A DNA stretch of 64,000 nt from Lagopus muta (lineage: Eukaryota; Chordata; Aves; Galliformes; Phasianidae), in the NCBI RefSeq assembly GCF_023343835.1, contig NC_064443.1:9920001-9984000 (forward strand), in the 5' to 3' direction. Under the pieces are notes generated by a model. The model did no database searches. It saw only the letters and a list, made by a program, of their open reading frames with translations, and was not told the DNA's origin. The position numbers were made by a program, and so were the translations under genes. How positions within the stretch are numbered: position 1 is the stretch's first letter; every line of letters begins with the position of its first letter. Below, piece after piece: positions 46,673 through 58,224 of this stretch.

Positions 46673-49282
46673 TTTAGGAGGAGCAAACACAGTTGGATAC
46701 ACAGAGGCTTTTCTGGATGAGGAAATCTGGAGCTCCCGCACCTTGCTTGTACAAAGCTGAGGTTCATCATTTCCCCTGGAGCCATTCTGAAGTCCTGTTT
46801 CTTCTGTAGACCGTGAGTACTGGCATTTCTGTAAGTCCTGTGAGTTGTGAAACACAGCTGAGAAATGCAAGGGAAGGGAGAGCGAGTTGAGCTGGGACTT
46901 TGGGTTTGGAAGTCTTTTGGAAGTGCAGGCTCCTCAGAACTGCTGAGATGGGGAAAAATAGATCCAAGACAGGAATGTTTTCCTGGTGCAATAGAGTAGA
47001 TGTTCTACCATGATGCCTACAGTACTCAGAATCACCGCAGCTAGGCCAGACAAATAAACTCGCAACATATTGGTAAATCCCTTCTTTTACCCTCTTCTGA
47101 AAATACTGACAAGGGAGGAGCAGGGCTCCAAGTGCATGAGTGATGCTGAAAAATGGAGTCACAACCACTCCTTCCTAAAGAAACTCTGCTTGGCTTTCTA
47201 TTTGGTTTGCATTTGCCTCAGCATCTGCACCACTCCTTTTCTGGAGATCACTCACTTTGGCCGGAGGGGCAGCTGTGACTGACAGCGAATCTCCTTGCAA
47301 TCCCCCCCATTTCTCCCCCTGTCAAAACATTTTTTCATCGAGGATGAGAGATGCACATCTTAAAAATACTCCTGAGCAAAAAAAGCATTAGCAGTTTTTC
47401 GTGGTGGAAAGTTCAGGAGGTTTCAGTGTTCTTTTCCCTTCATTTCTAATTAGAAGTTATAGACTGGAGACTCCCCACAAGTCATTAAAGCTCCTACATT
47501 TAGCATCAGTTCTTCCAAAATATGGTGCTTCCCAAACGGTTTGCTCATCTTTTGGAAATGTTTCCCTGGGTAGTTTCCCTTGCCTCTCCTGGCAGCTGCT
47601 CCTTTATCTAATTGCTCATCTTTTGCTCATCTCAGCTGGCTGAGTTATGGTTTGAGGTTGTCAGTTTTGTATGTATGCAGTGATGGTGGATGCTTTGGAG
47701 TTAGAATGGAGCAGAGATCCAAATCTCAGGTGTTTTCCCAAACCTTCCGGTCCCCAGAGACTCTCTGGGTCAGCATGCATGTGTATCCTTGGCAATCCAG
47801 GGTACAAAAGGGGCCAGAAACCACACAATAACCACCTTGCCTGGCAGCCTGCTGGATTTTCCATGTCTGTGGTGGGAGCACAGTGTTTTTTCGGCCAGCT
47901 TGTGCCTTGTATGCCACACTCAGATGAGCTCTGGTAAATCCAGTTGTGTGTTGGGGACTGGGTTTTCAAGGAGGCTGTAAGTGCAGAAAGGAGCAGTGAT
48001 TTGTGGTGGCTAGAATGTTGTTCTTGCTGCCTCTCTGCAATGAGTATACTTGGGAAAGAAGGTGAGGGCTCTTCATGAGGGAATGACACTGTCCCCTGCC
48101 TTCCCTGTGCCCAGCTCTGTCTGAATTTAGGACCTCAGAAGCACACAGTAGGTGATACATCTGTGCTTCTCAAGTTGGGGCTGAGATGGTGCTGCTTGAG
48201 GTGCCCATACCTACAGAGCTCCCCGTTTCCCTTTGCTCTGCTCATAAGGCAGAAACTTTATTTGCAGTTCGCTTTGCAGCATCTCAGCCTGGAAACTGCA
48301 GCAGTGACAGGGAGGAAGAGAAGAGAAGAAATATGTAACTAGGTCAGTCTGCTCCATATTACATCTTCATCCTTTACCCGGGGAGGAGCTGTGGTCTTTG
48401 CCCGCCTCTCGCTGTTCCCATTCAGTCACTTGATGGGGTTTCTCACTACTTTGAGCCTACAACCTTCAGATCAAGATTTTTCTTTTAAACTTGGCTCCCA
48501 CATTCGACTCTGCTTCTTTCAACCTGTGTTCAGAGGCTCACAGTGGAAGAAACCTTTTGCTGTATTTAATTGTAAAAGTTCCTTCCCTATAAAACTCCTG
48601 GCAAACGGGGCTGGCTCAGTGGTTAGTGCTTTGCTCTCCTCCTTGCAGGGGCAGAGTTCAGCTGCTCAGTGCCTGACTGCCTGTTCCTTTGCCCAAGAAG
48701 GAGTTTTTAATCACAGTAGGATGGGATGGTTTGGCTTATTCACAGCAAGGCTGCAAAGCCGATTGCTATTATGCCTCTTGTTCAAATATGGCCTGGATTG
48801 TTAATGAAGCTTTAACTGTTTTGTGGCTGGTGTGTGATGAGTTGTTGGGCCAGTGGCTGCACATATCTGTGCAGTCAGCATCAGCTGCTTTCCTGCTCCC
48901 TGTTTTGCACCACCTCTCTCCATGTTTATGCTGATGCTCAGACACCAAAGTGTGCGTGGGGCATTGTCCCCTCTTCTTTTGCCTCTTCATTCTGAAGCTG
49001 GAGAGATAAAGCTGCTCAACAAGGCTGCCTTAATTGGCAGGTATTATTAATAACAGTATGAAAGATGTGACATTTCTATCTACTAGTAAGCAACGTGTGA
49101 ACTACGGGGAGATGCTGCACTACACACTCTGTGATCCTGCCCTCTGGCAAGGAGCACCAGGAAGGCAGGAGGTGAGGCCACACGCAAAGCTGTGTGCACT
49201 CAAACCTGCACAGAGAAGCTTTCTCTTTTACTGGGATTGAATCTAAGAGCAAAGGGAGGTGAAGACTGTTGTAAGCTGCCAG
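46673..49282. other. Intergenic block with a tRNA-like A box
   Basis: No gene is recognised. A perfect Pol III A-box-type word lies at 48612 (listed separately). Frames at 47661-48089 (-) and 48391-48804 (+) carry no domain. Confidence 0.45.
48608..48670 (+). repeat. Possible relic of a tRNA-derived SINE
   Basis: TGGCTCAGTGG at 48612-48622 fits the Pol III A-box consensus TRGCNNAGYGG exactly and is followed by TTAGTGCTTTGC, as in the heads of vertebrate tRNA-derived SINEs. A poor B-box candidate (GAGTTCAGCTGC at 48654-48665) sits at about the right distance. The cloverleaf does not fold well, so this is a relic at best. Confidence 0.25.
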
Positions 49283-49463
49283 AAATCATCTGCCCAAGGA
49301 AACTGTGGATGTCCCATCCCTGGAGGTGTTTGAGGCCAGGCTGGATGGGACCCTGGGCAGCCTGAGCTGGTACCGGATCTAGTGATTGCCAAGGGCAACC
49401 TCCTGCCATGGCAGGAGAATTGGGACTAAATAATCCTTGAGGTCCCTTCCAACCCAAATAGTT
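49283..49463 (+). repeat. CR1 LINE 3' end (first of a pair)
   Basis: AAATCATCTGCCCAAGGAAA, GTCCCATCCCTGGAGGTGTT, TTGAGGCCAGGCTGGATGG and a CCTTCCAACCCAAATAG terminus. It is of the older type with GGCCAGGCTGGATGG and is followed directly by a second copy. Confidence 0.88.
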
Positions 49464-49715
49464 ACAAGAGGTAATGGTTTTAAGTTGTGCTAGGTGAGGT
49501 TCAGGTTGGTAATAGGAACAATTCCTTCTCAGAAAGAGGGGTGATGCATTGGCACAGGCTGCACAGGGAGTGATGGAGTCACTGTCCCTGGAGGTGTTCA
49601 AGAACTGTGGAGATGTGGCACTGAGGGATGTGGTCGTGGACATGGTGGGGTGGGTTGGTGATTGGACTTTGTGATCTCAGAGGTCTTTTCCAACCTTAAT
49701 GACTCTGTGATTCTG
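49464..49715 (+). repeat. CR1 LINE 3' end (second of a pair)
   Basis: CAAGAGGTAATGGTTTTAAG, GGTTCAGGTTGGTAATAGG, GTGTTCAAGAACTGTGGAG, ATGTGGCACTGAGGGATG and an AATGACTCTGTGATTCTG terminus. Its body nearly matches the copy at 2885-2960. Confidence 0.93.
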
Positions 49716-49934
49716 ATATCTGGATGAGGGGTCTGCTTCTCGAGTATTAGTGAGCATTTTAGAACCAAAACTGATTTTTATTTTTTGGTTCTTAATGAAT
49801 CTTGTACTACTCAGGCTCAGACAGTATTTGCAAACCATGGGGAGAAAAAGATTTAAAAACAACAACAACAGAAGAGCATTAGAGGAAAATAATCTCATCA
49901 GCCCCAACTCTCCAGCAGCGCTGGAGACAGGAAA

Positions 49935-50110
49935 ATGATGCCTTTTTATTAGCCTTATTGTCTTTAATTAAAGCATTCAGCAGAACCCTCTGATAATGGA
50001 CTGCAACTGAGGTCGGCAGCATTTGTAATAACACAATACAGGGTTCAATTAAGTTGTACTTTTGTAGCTTTTCATCTCCACTTTAAACAAGCTGGTGATA
50101 TATGCAGAAT
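49935..50110. promoter_or_regulatory. Candidate enhancer around a 12-bp palindrome
   Basis: CTTTAATTAAAG at 49962-49973 is a perfect palindrome with a TAATTA homeodomain core. It is preceded by TTATTAGCC and ATTGTCT (SOX-type) and followed by CTGATAATGG, GTAATAACACAATAC and CAATTAAG. It is unrepeated. Regulatory function is inferred only. Confidence 0.3.
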
Positions 50111-50599
50111 GATTACCTTTCTGAGCTGGGTAAAAAGAGGGGGGGCAGAGGGGCTTGGGAGAACAAATCACTTGTTGCTGCATAACTGATGCTATACAAA
50201 TAATCCGTTTCCCCACCTTGCTCTCATGCATTCAGCCTGCTTGTAGGGTACCCCATCACTGCCATCCAGCCAGGCTGGTTGTAATTTGGCTGCTATACTG
50301 CAGCCATTAGGAGAGGTTTTTGTATACCACATCTTTGTGTGATTATGGGGATCTGCAGCAGGTTTCCTAGATCTGAGCCTTTAAAAAAATGCGTTTCTGA
50401 TGGTTGCAGTACCTAAAGAACTCCAAACAAACAGGGGGATCAGAGGCAGCGGAAGAAAAGATCAGAGGTCTGGATATAACCATTTGAGCTGAAAGACTGT
50501 GGATGATTGACATGCAGTTGATATTTGCTGCTCCTTCTTTTCCCTGCTCTTTTGAATTATTGGCCATAAAACACCCTGCAGTCTCACTCTTGCTGTGTC

Positions 50600-50621
50600 A
50601 GAGAGAGAGAGAGAGAGAGAA
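50600..50621. repeat. (AG)n dinucleotide repeat
   Basis: About eleven AG units, probably length-polymorphic. Confidence 0.9.
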
Positions 50622-51548
50622 GCCAAGAAAGGACCCACATGGCTAACACTTAACTTTATCTTCTCCATTAAGTAATGCTAAATTAGAATGGAATCGCTCT
50701 GGTAATACAGGTGACAGCTATATGAAGACCAAATGAATTCCCTATGATCAGCACCATTAAAAAGAACACGTTGGCAGAATTCATGATGACGGGACACTTA
50801 CTGTGTGTGTAACTCATGGATGTGCGGAGGAAACCTGTGGTAAATCCAGCCAGTGCTTTATGTCAGGCTTTAAAAAAAAAAAAAAAAGTGGCTTTTAGAG
50901 CTTCAGATCCTCATCTCTCCAGCCCTGATGTAAATAGGCTTTCCTTGCAGGGCTGGTGGTAATCTCTCTGAATTTATGGCATGAGAAGGGGCTGTGGAGA
51001 AGGTAGAGCTGAGGTCCCCATCCTACTGCTTGCTATCATGCTGTGGCACCCCACAGTCGCACACACAAAGGCATCAGCCTCTGTGTACAGACAAAAATTG
51101 CAGTGAGGCAATTACCTTCTGCCTCCTCACAGCACGGTTTTACCTGAATACTGTTCATTCCATGTGTTTTTACTGTCTCTCGTGTAGTGCAGCTATGCAT
51201 TGTCAAACAGCTGTTCAGCTCTACCCTAGAAAAATAGCTTCAATAAAGTGCATTTCCCATACAGGTCATATATTGGTTAATTCATCCTTTTGGGAGAACT
51301 TCCAGACAGGAAATGTGGAGGCAGAGAATGCTGTCCCAGCTGAGCACAACTTCTAAATTAAACCCAGTCCCAGCTCCCACTACCTGCCATTGTTACTTAG
51401 GTGGAAAGGGAAAGCAGAGGGCTGAGATTTGCTGTGGTTACGTATGGCTGCTGTGTCACTGCTCCATCTCACAGGACAGCTTCATCCGAGGGTGAACTGA
51501 GGGCTGCACAGTACATTCCTACCTCTGTGATAGAACAACCAGATTTAG

Positions 51549-51800
51549 AATCACAGAATGGCTTGAGTTGGAAAGGATCTTTAAATGCCATCCAGTCCAA
51601 CTCCCCTGCAATGCACAGGGCAGCTCCATCAGGTGCTCAGAGCCCATCCAGCCTGACCTTGTCTGTCTGCAGGGATGGGGCATCCAACCCACCTCTGGGC
51701 AGTCTGTGCCAGTGCCTTACTGTCCATATTGTAAAAAACTTTTTTCCTTATATCCTCTTTAGTTTGAAACCATTCCCTCCTGTTTTTCTTCGTTTGGCCA
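51549..51800 (-). repeat. CR1 LINE 3' end
   Basis: AATCACAGAATGGCTTGAGT, CATCCAGTCCAACTCCCCTG, CAGCTCCATCAGGTGCTCAG, GGCATCCAACCCACCTCTGG and a CCTTATATCCTCTTTAG segment. It is of the same subfamily as the 37688 copy. Confidence 0.92.
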
Positions 51801-54442
51801 ACACAGTAGGCAGTTCCACATCTATGCCATATTGTACCCAAGTATGTGGAGGGGTACTCTGATGCACTGGGCTCCCTTCATTCAAGAAGTTAAAATCTGT
51901 TGGGAAGGAAAAGCGTGCTGAAGCTACCTACAAGCTGAACTGGCTCTGGCAGGTTTAGTAGAGAGACAAGGCACAAAAGAGGCTGCCTCTGGTCATACCC
52001 CTCAGATCATGTACTCCACCAAATCAGTTTGGGTTTTTGGATGTCATTTTGTATGGTCGTTGCAGAAGCCACTTCTGTGAAGTCTCGGCTTGCCCTGTGC
52101 TCCACATGGTGTTGCTATTATTGCACCCTGACTGCCTCTGAGACAATTTCTTGCCTATTAAAATGCAGTTATGGCCTAGAAAGTGATAGTGTAAGAATGG
52201 CTTATCAGTGCTCTGTAGCTATTTGCTCTAATCATCCGTACCAAAGGCCCGAGAATGCTCCCAGAGAAGCCAATAAGACTTTTTCCATTGACTTCAAAGG
52301 CAGCAGAGAGCAATTTAGCTGCTGCCACCAGACAAAGCAGATTAGGCTACAGCTGGTACTTCCACAGCTAACTTGGCTCTGAAATCCTGACAATCTAAAT
52401 GTATTTTTGCTACATGGAATACTTAAAAATAGACAAGATAAAGTAGTAGGGAAAACAGATTGCTGGGAATGTTTCTTTCCTGCTAGGAGAAATGGACTAG
52501 CTGAACCTAGCAGGGCTTTTCCATCTCAAGTGTGTGTGAGTCTATGATTTTTGTCAGCAAACTAAGCACTTCTGAGCCAGAGGCAGCACAGAAAGCCGTT
52601 AAAAGCAATTTAGAGGTGCTGGTATCGTAATTTTTCACTCCAAGAGGAACTTCTATTTTTGCATATGTTGTAGGGCTCAGAAAGATTCCCCTGAATCCAG
52701 TGAGACGCGGCGCTGTGCCTGCATGGAGACAATCCTTGGACACAAACAGTAAGTCATAATAATGCATGTGTTTTGATGGGGCTGTTCCTCCCATCTGCCT
52801 CCTGGGAGGAGGATATTGAGTGTGCGACGTTGGAGAAGATCAAAGAGGCTCCTATAGCTAATAAATCACCAATAATGGGTGACTTTGCCTGCCCACACAT
52901 AAGGAGGGCAGCAATGTTTAGTGAATCAATGTCTCAATACTCTAAACTATCCTCGGAATAGTTCCTTCGAAGGCATGCAAGACAGGGGTCTTTTTCGATT
53001 TAGCCTTCAGTAACATGGAGAATGCGGTTCGAGATGAATGGCTTCCCACGCACCAGCAATCATAGTAAAACCCTGTCTGTCACCCTCACAGACTGCATCA
53101 GAACTTGGCCAGGAACTCTGATCTTTGGAAAGGAGAAGTTAAAGGAAATGGAAGAGTAATAAATGAGAGTTAAAGCCAAGCCCCTCAGACTATATATAAA
53201 GATAGTTTACTCATCCCAACTCTACTCCCAGAGGAAAGCAAGGGCTGTGTAAATGGTACAGAGGAGGGATGCACAAGCTGAATGAATAACTTTTGCTGAA
53301 ATGGAGCCAGCACAGGGCAGCCTGCCTAAGGAGCAGATCCCCAGAGGGGCTGGGGCAGAGACAGATCTCTGCATAGAGAATGCCTTGCCTGGAACTTGGA
53401 GACAGCCCATAATTTCAGCAAGAAGGCAGAGAAGTGCCTGGCTGGTGAGCCCAGCACCCAAGCTGGGACCCCTTTAGTCCTAGGGAAAGCACTCAGCGTG
53501 GGCTCAGTACAAACCTGAGTGTCTCATTAGGCAGGTTTTCCACCCTGGAGGAGAAGCTCTGCCTGCGCTGACCTTAATGTGAAATTAAAGCCATTTAAGC
53601 AGGTAACAGCCAGACAGCTGGGTGCAACCATGCGATGGAGGCGTTTGTCTCTATTTGCAGACAAGCTGTGTATGTGCTTCCACTCTGCTCAACTTTTGCT
53701 GCTTGTTTATTTAGCTAATAAGAGCCAGCAATCTGCCTTGCACAGCCGTGCAGACAGCAGAGCAGAGCATGCCCGAAGACAGGCTTTTGTTAAACACTTG
53801 TTGGCCTTATGGCAATAGCTGTGGCTCACCTGCTGCAGGAGGGAGCTGCAGGGAAGGCAATTGCTTTTGCTCACTTGGGGCATGTCTTGTCCCTCTCCAT
53901 CAGTCTGTGTACAGAACTGATGCACTCCCATTCCTGGGGTGGAGTTACACCATTACCAAGAGTCTCTGTAGTGTGCCACCAGTTTCCTGCATCTCACATC
54001 TATTTTGATACTGATGGCAGCTGGACCAGTGTTGTCATAAGGTCCGTGCCTCCGTCCCTCCAGAGACAGACAGGAGGAGGCAGCTAAGCGTCTCTGCCCA
54101 TGTCAGTGCTTCAGAAAAGGAGACTGAATTTAATCACAGAAGAATGCAGTGGGGACAGCTGCTGCAAAACTTCAGCTTCATCCATCTCTACAAGGGGACT
54201 AATGTTGCATTTCAGGAAAATGTGGTGCCACTGCCTCATCTTCTGCTTCTGCACCTGGCAGTCCTTCCTGAATTTTTAAGCATTAGTCTCAGTGCTTCCT
54301 GCTCTTACCAACCAGCCTTGGGTATCCCAGGTGCTACTTGGGAGGGAAACACAGCTGCTGCCTTCGTGAGTTATCCATCTTCTCCTTTTGTGATAAAGAT
54401 GCTGATCTCTAGAAATGCCTGTCCTGCATTGCTTTGTGCTAC
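51801..54442. other. Intergenic block with a possible ancient LINE relic
   Basis: No gene is recognised. Unrepeated, enhancer-like stretches lie at 52225-52335, 52580-52770 and 52960-53080. A protein-like frame resembling LINE endonuclease is at 52773-52961 (separate entry). The frame at 52029-52382 has no domain. Confidence 0.45.
52773..52961 (+). pseudogene. Possible relic of CR1-type LINE ORF2 endonuclease
   Basis: The frame contains WEEDIECATLEKIKEA, then IMGDFACPHI about ten residues later. CR1-family ORF2 has, at the same spacing, an acidic EE run, a short helix ending EEA, and the strand MGDFNxPDI of the APE-type endonuclease. Here the GDF (codons 52878-52886) is kept, but the following conserved Asn is Ala, so any copy would be dead. 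Flanks are not recognisable CR1. This differs from every other CR1 copy here, which keeps only the 3' end. Chance resemblance is a real alternative. Confidence 0.3.
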
Positions 54443-54518
54443 AGGCATGGTGGTCATGGGATTGATGGTTGGACTTGATGATCTTAGAGGTCTTTTCCAA
54501 ACTTAATGATTCTATGAA
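54443..54518 (+). repeat. CR1 LINE terminal fragment
   Basis: AGGCATGGTGGTCATGGGAT, TGATGGTTGGACTTGATGAT, CTTAGAGGTCTTTTCC and the end AATGATTCTATGAAC. It comprises the last 75 bases only. Confidence 0.9.
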
Positions 54519-55129
54519 CTCATTTCAGGGGGCCATCAAACAGACAAGAGATGCTCACCTCTGATTCTGGACCCATATCACAGACAGAAGCTAGAGGACT
54601 CCAGCTGTACTTCCTCATCACACTGTAAGCCATTCTCATTGCAACGCCTCCATTGCCAACATCTTCCAGCATGAATGTTGAATGTGTGAATTGCTGTCCT
54701 GGATATATAATTCTTAGCACTCTCACAGTGATGAAAGACTTGCAGAAACAAGTTTTCTAAGGCTTCTGCCTTCTTTTTTCCCATTCCTTTAGCTTCTTGC
54801 CATGCTGCTTTGAGCACCTTCCCACAGTGTGAAGGGGTTTGGTGGCAAAGGAAAGAGCACAGAGAGGGAAGTTCCTTGGGAGCTCTCTGAAATTAAACGG
54901 GGAAGTCAGCAGTGAGCATTTCCCCACGGGCCCTGACCTTGCTGGAGCTTGCTGGAGGCAGCAGAGGTCTCCTTGAAAATGTTATCTACAGCTTTTAGGT
55001 AAGGTCCCAGTTTCCTAAAGGATGCGTTAAGGACCACACACCCATTGTGCTAGGCGCTTTGTAAGCACAGAACAAGAACCATGCACCCACATACACACAT
55101 TGCTGCTTGCATGGTTACACACTAAATGG

Positions 55130-55520
55130 GATGTTTTGGGGTCTTAAATTTAGCTGTCTATTATGCATTCACAGGTCTGCTGGAGCACAAAGGAGCAAAT
55201 GCTTCCTCATTTATCCTACGCTTAGCTGCTAATTAGGAGCTTTTAGGACATACAGTTTGAGGTGTTACCAATTAGCTCAATTGTGGACCAAGTGTGGAGC
55301 TGTTATTTGTTTGTCACAGTCATTTAAAGCCAAAAAGCAAATACCGGCGTCTCCTCTCTCTTTCCCCTGCGCCTTTGCATAGCTGCGCGATGAAATAATA
55401 ATAATTTCATTGTCTACTTTTCAAAACTCTACTTTTAAAGCAGGTTGTAAAAAGCCCCCACGTGGCTTATTTTGCCTAATTATTAAAAGTCAGGCTTTAA
55501 ATTCGAGAAGAAAGAGTGGA
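55130..55520. promoter_or_regulatory. Candidate enhancer with homeodomain, E-box and octamer-like sites
   Basis: It contains CTAATTAG (55229-55236, palindromic homeodomain site), CACGTG within CCACGTGG (55458-55465), TTTGCAT (55374-55380) and a 7-bp hairpin ATGAAAT/ATTTCAT (55390-55396 with 55404-55410). TTAGCTGC and GCCTAATTATTAAAAG words are also present. It is unrepeated for nearly 400 bases with scattered CpGs. Conservation cannot be tested here. Confidence 0.35.
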
Positions 55521-55724
55521 ATATGCTAGAGGTATTCTTCTATTGTTTACCATCCGGTGTTTTGAAGGGAGCTATGGGAGGTAAGTGCTTGAAGACCACA
55601 TGACTTCAGAGGGGCTTCACACCATTTCACTGTGGCTCTGTTGAAGAATGAATGTCAAACAAAACAAAATAACCAACTAACATTAGATGCAGAGAAATAG
55701 AAGAAAATTGAAGAACTTTTTTTG

Positions 55725-55819
55725 AAAAAAAAAAAAAAAAAAGGAAGAAAGGAAGAGAAAGGAAGGAAGGAAGAGAAAGGAAGAGAAAGGAAGGGAGGAA
55801 GGGAGGAAGGAAGGAAAAG
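55725..55819. repeat. A18 tract followed by (GGAA)n-type purine repeat
   Basis: Eighteen A are followed by about 77 bases made almost wholly of GGAA, GGGA and GAGAAA units. GGAA repeats can bind ETS factors, but as a microsatellite this is most likely neutral. The complementary strand gives a serine/phenylalanine-rich frame that is not coding. Confidence 0.92.
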
Positions 55820-56367
55820 TTCTACTTTGGGAGTTTGTTTTCTGTTTTCCGAGGAAGCTACCTACCTCACGGCATGAGGGACTTGCTTGTGCTGTACTCT
55901 CTTGTAGGAGCCAGCTCCACCTTGATGCAGCCTGGACCCACTGTGGACAGGAGATTGAAGGACTGCATGGACAGAAGCTGAGCTGGTGGACATGGGGAGA
56001 AGGAGGAAGAGCAAACTGTAGCATCTCAAGTGTGGGGCAGAGGACCTATGCTGGAACTGTGAAGCTGTCAACAACTAGAACAGTCTCTACAGGTTTGTCT
56101 TCCTCCTCACTCTTCTTCTCTTGAGATTTTGTCCTTTAACTTGGTAACATGAGATATAAAGGAAATAAATGAAGGCACAGATGCACGTGGTCCATGTGCC
56201 CTCCTGTCAGGTGGTGGTGAACCCACTGAGCAGGCGAGCTCAGCTTTCAACAGTTTCCTTCACATGTTACATCTAATTGGGAGAATCCTGGGTTTTGTCA
56301 TTGATGATTTTAGCAAGATGGTCTTCTGAGACATCAAAGAAGTCCAGCTGGTAACCCATATGGAGAA

Positions 56368-56385
56368 ATATATATATATATATAT
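56368..56385. repeat. (AT)n dinucleotide repeat
   Basis: Nine AT units within AT-rich flanks. Confidence 0.9.
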
Positions 56386-58224
56386 TCTATAAACATACTA
56401 TCCCTAGAAAGCTCTTGTACACACTATGTGTGAGCTCACTCTGTACACCTACTCTTCACTATAGCCTGATTTTAGACATTGCATGACAGTCCCACTGATA
56501 CCTGTCAGTATTTCTATTTGGAGTTGACTTGGAGTTTCCTGCAAGGTAGCTGGTGCTCTTGTGGAGAGGAAAACTTTTCCCTGATTGTTCCAGAAGTCTT
56601 TTCACCCATAGTTGCTTCAGTGATTGCTGATTTTTGCTATGAGTGGAGGATCAGATTCACCCTTCTCTGTTTTCTTGTTGGAAAATGCAAACCAGGTACT
56701 TGGAGATTATTTCCATGGGCTTCCTTGGTCAATGGCAATATTGGCAAATATTCAGCGTTGTGTTGGTCGCAGATGCAGCTTTAACACAATTTAATTGCCA
56801 GCAAAGATACAGCACATACAGGTGAAAGGGGATAATTTATAAAAGTTTCAGAACCCCATTTTTTGGGGTACTTATATCCTCAGAAACACAGGGAAGTGGA
56901 TCTCTCTGGTTTTTTTCCTTTCACTTCTGCTCTGATAGGCATGTGCTAGACACTGGGAAATGTCTGATCCTCAGCTGAGGTGCAGCTACAGCTGTAGGCA
57001 CGGGCATTTCAGCTCAACCAGGAGTGGTGAGAGGATGGCAAAACTGTATTTTAATCCTTCTTCAAGGTTGTTCATGCGGAGAGACATGTATGTGCAGATA
57101 GCACCGTGTAACTGTGCATCTGGGTCTCAGACTGTGCTAATCCCAGGCATGTACTGATGTGCTCCAGGCTGAGATTGCTGCCATCTGAAGGCAGGTGCCC
57201 CCAGCCCATGAGAGATGCTGTTACAGTGCCAGCTGGGTACTCTCCTTGATAAAACTTCATCCCCTTACTTCCTACATTCATTCACTTGTCAAGAGCAGAG
57301 ACTCGTTTTAACACTGTGGATTCTAAATTTTCTCTGATGCAATTATTGTTTGACACCGCAGCCCTTCCAAGAACCTTACATAAAGAAAGGGAAAGAATTA
57401 AATATGAGAAAAGTCTAAAAATAAAACTATTAAAAGGAGACAGAAGCTGTTTTGTGAGCAGCAGGAATGATGTGGTGCCTCTGGGAGAGGATGTGCTGAG
57501 CCAAAGGAGATGTTCTGCTTTCAGGCAGTGCCTTTCATTATATTTCAGTGAAGTTCTGTGCTTTTCTGAAGTTCTTAGGTGCAGCGCTTTTAGAAATGAG
57601 CCTGTTCTTCCTCTTTGCTCTTGCAAAAACCACGACTTTCATACCATTTCCCAAGCCAATCTTCCTTTACAGATTGTGCAGCCAAAATTTCTCTTCTCTA
57701 ATTAACCCAGAATGGTTTTTGAAGAAGTTTTAGCCACAGAGAACATCGAATTTAGCTCTTAGCCTGGAGCCAAGCTCTAGGCTAAAGAACACATGTCATT
57801 TTAGGAATTCATGCAGATACACCTTGACATCTGGGATGTGATATGTTGCCTGCGCGCTTCCCTGCTGAGCCAGTGTGCAGTGGTGGGCAGCGCTGATGCT
57901 GCAGGTGAAGCATCAGGTGTTTTGCCATTCGTTCCAATGCCTTGTCCAAGCTAGACAAGTAATTGCAGCTGATTTCTCTGACACATGCAAGCCTCTTCTG
58001 CTGGTGTTTGTCTATGTGATAACTTAATTGCTTCATTTCTTTTTCGGGTTGCTTCTGTGCAGCATACTGTAGCGTTTCCTAAATATGTCCCATGAAAAAA
58101 TCTCCTTCTCTGGTTTCCAATGGAATGTTCCTTTGTAGTGCTAAAAGACAGCCAAAAATACGGAACGCACAGCGTTTTCCAGCGTGATTTCAAAATGTCC
58201 GTAACGGAATGTGGTTCACAGGTA

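Larger units (their letters stand above)
49716..51548. other. Intergenic with enhancer-like segments
   Basis: No gene is recognised. The segments 49935-50110 and 50650-50830 are unrepeated, AT-rich and motif-dense. An (AG)n run lies at 50600-50621 and an A16 run at 50872-50887. Confidence 0.45.
54519..58224. other. Intergenic block, 3.7 kb
   Basis: No gene is recognised. It holds the motif-dense segment 55130-55520, the A-rich/GGAA repeat at 55725-55819 and a (TA)n at 56368-56385. The + frame at 57286-57705 (139 codons) has no domain and overlaps a 114-codon frame on the other strand. Confidence 0.45.

Noticed and set aside
57286..57705. 139-codon + frame
   Set aside because: It has internally repetitive SEVLCFSEVLR-type sequence arising from a short local duplication, no domain, and an overlapping 114-codon frame on the other strand.
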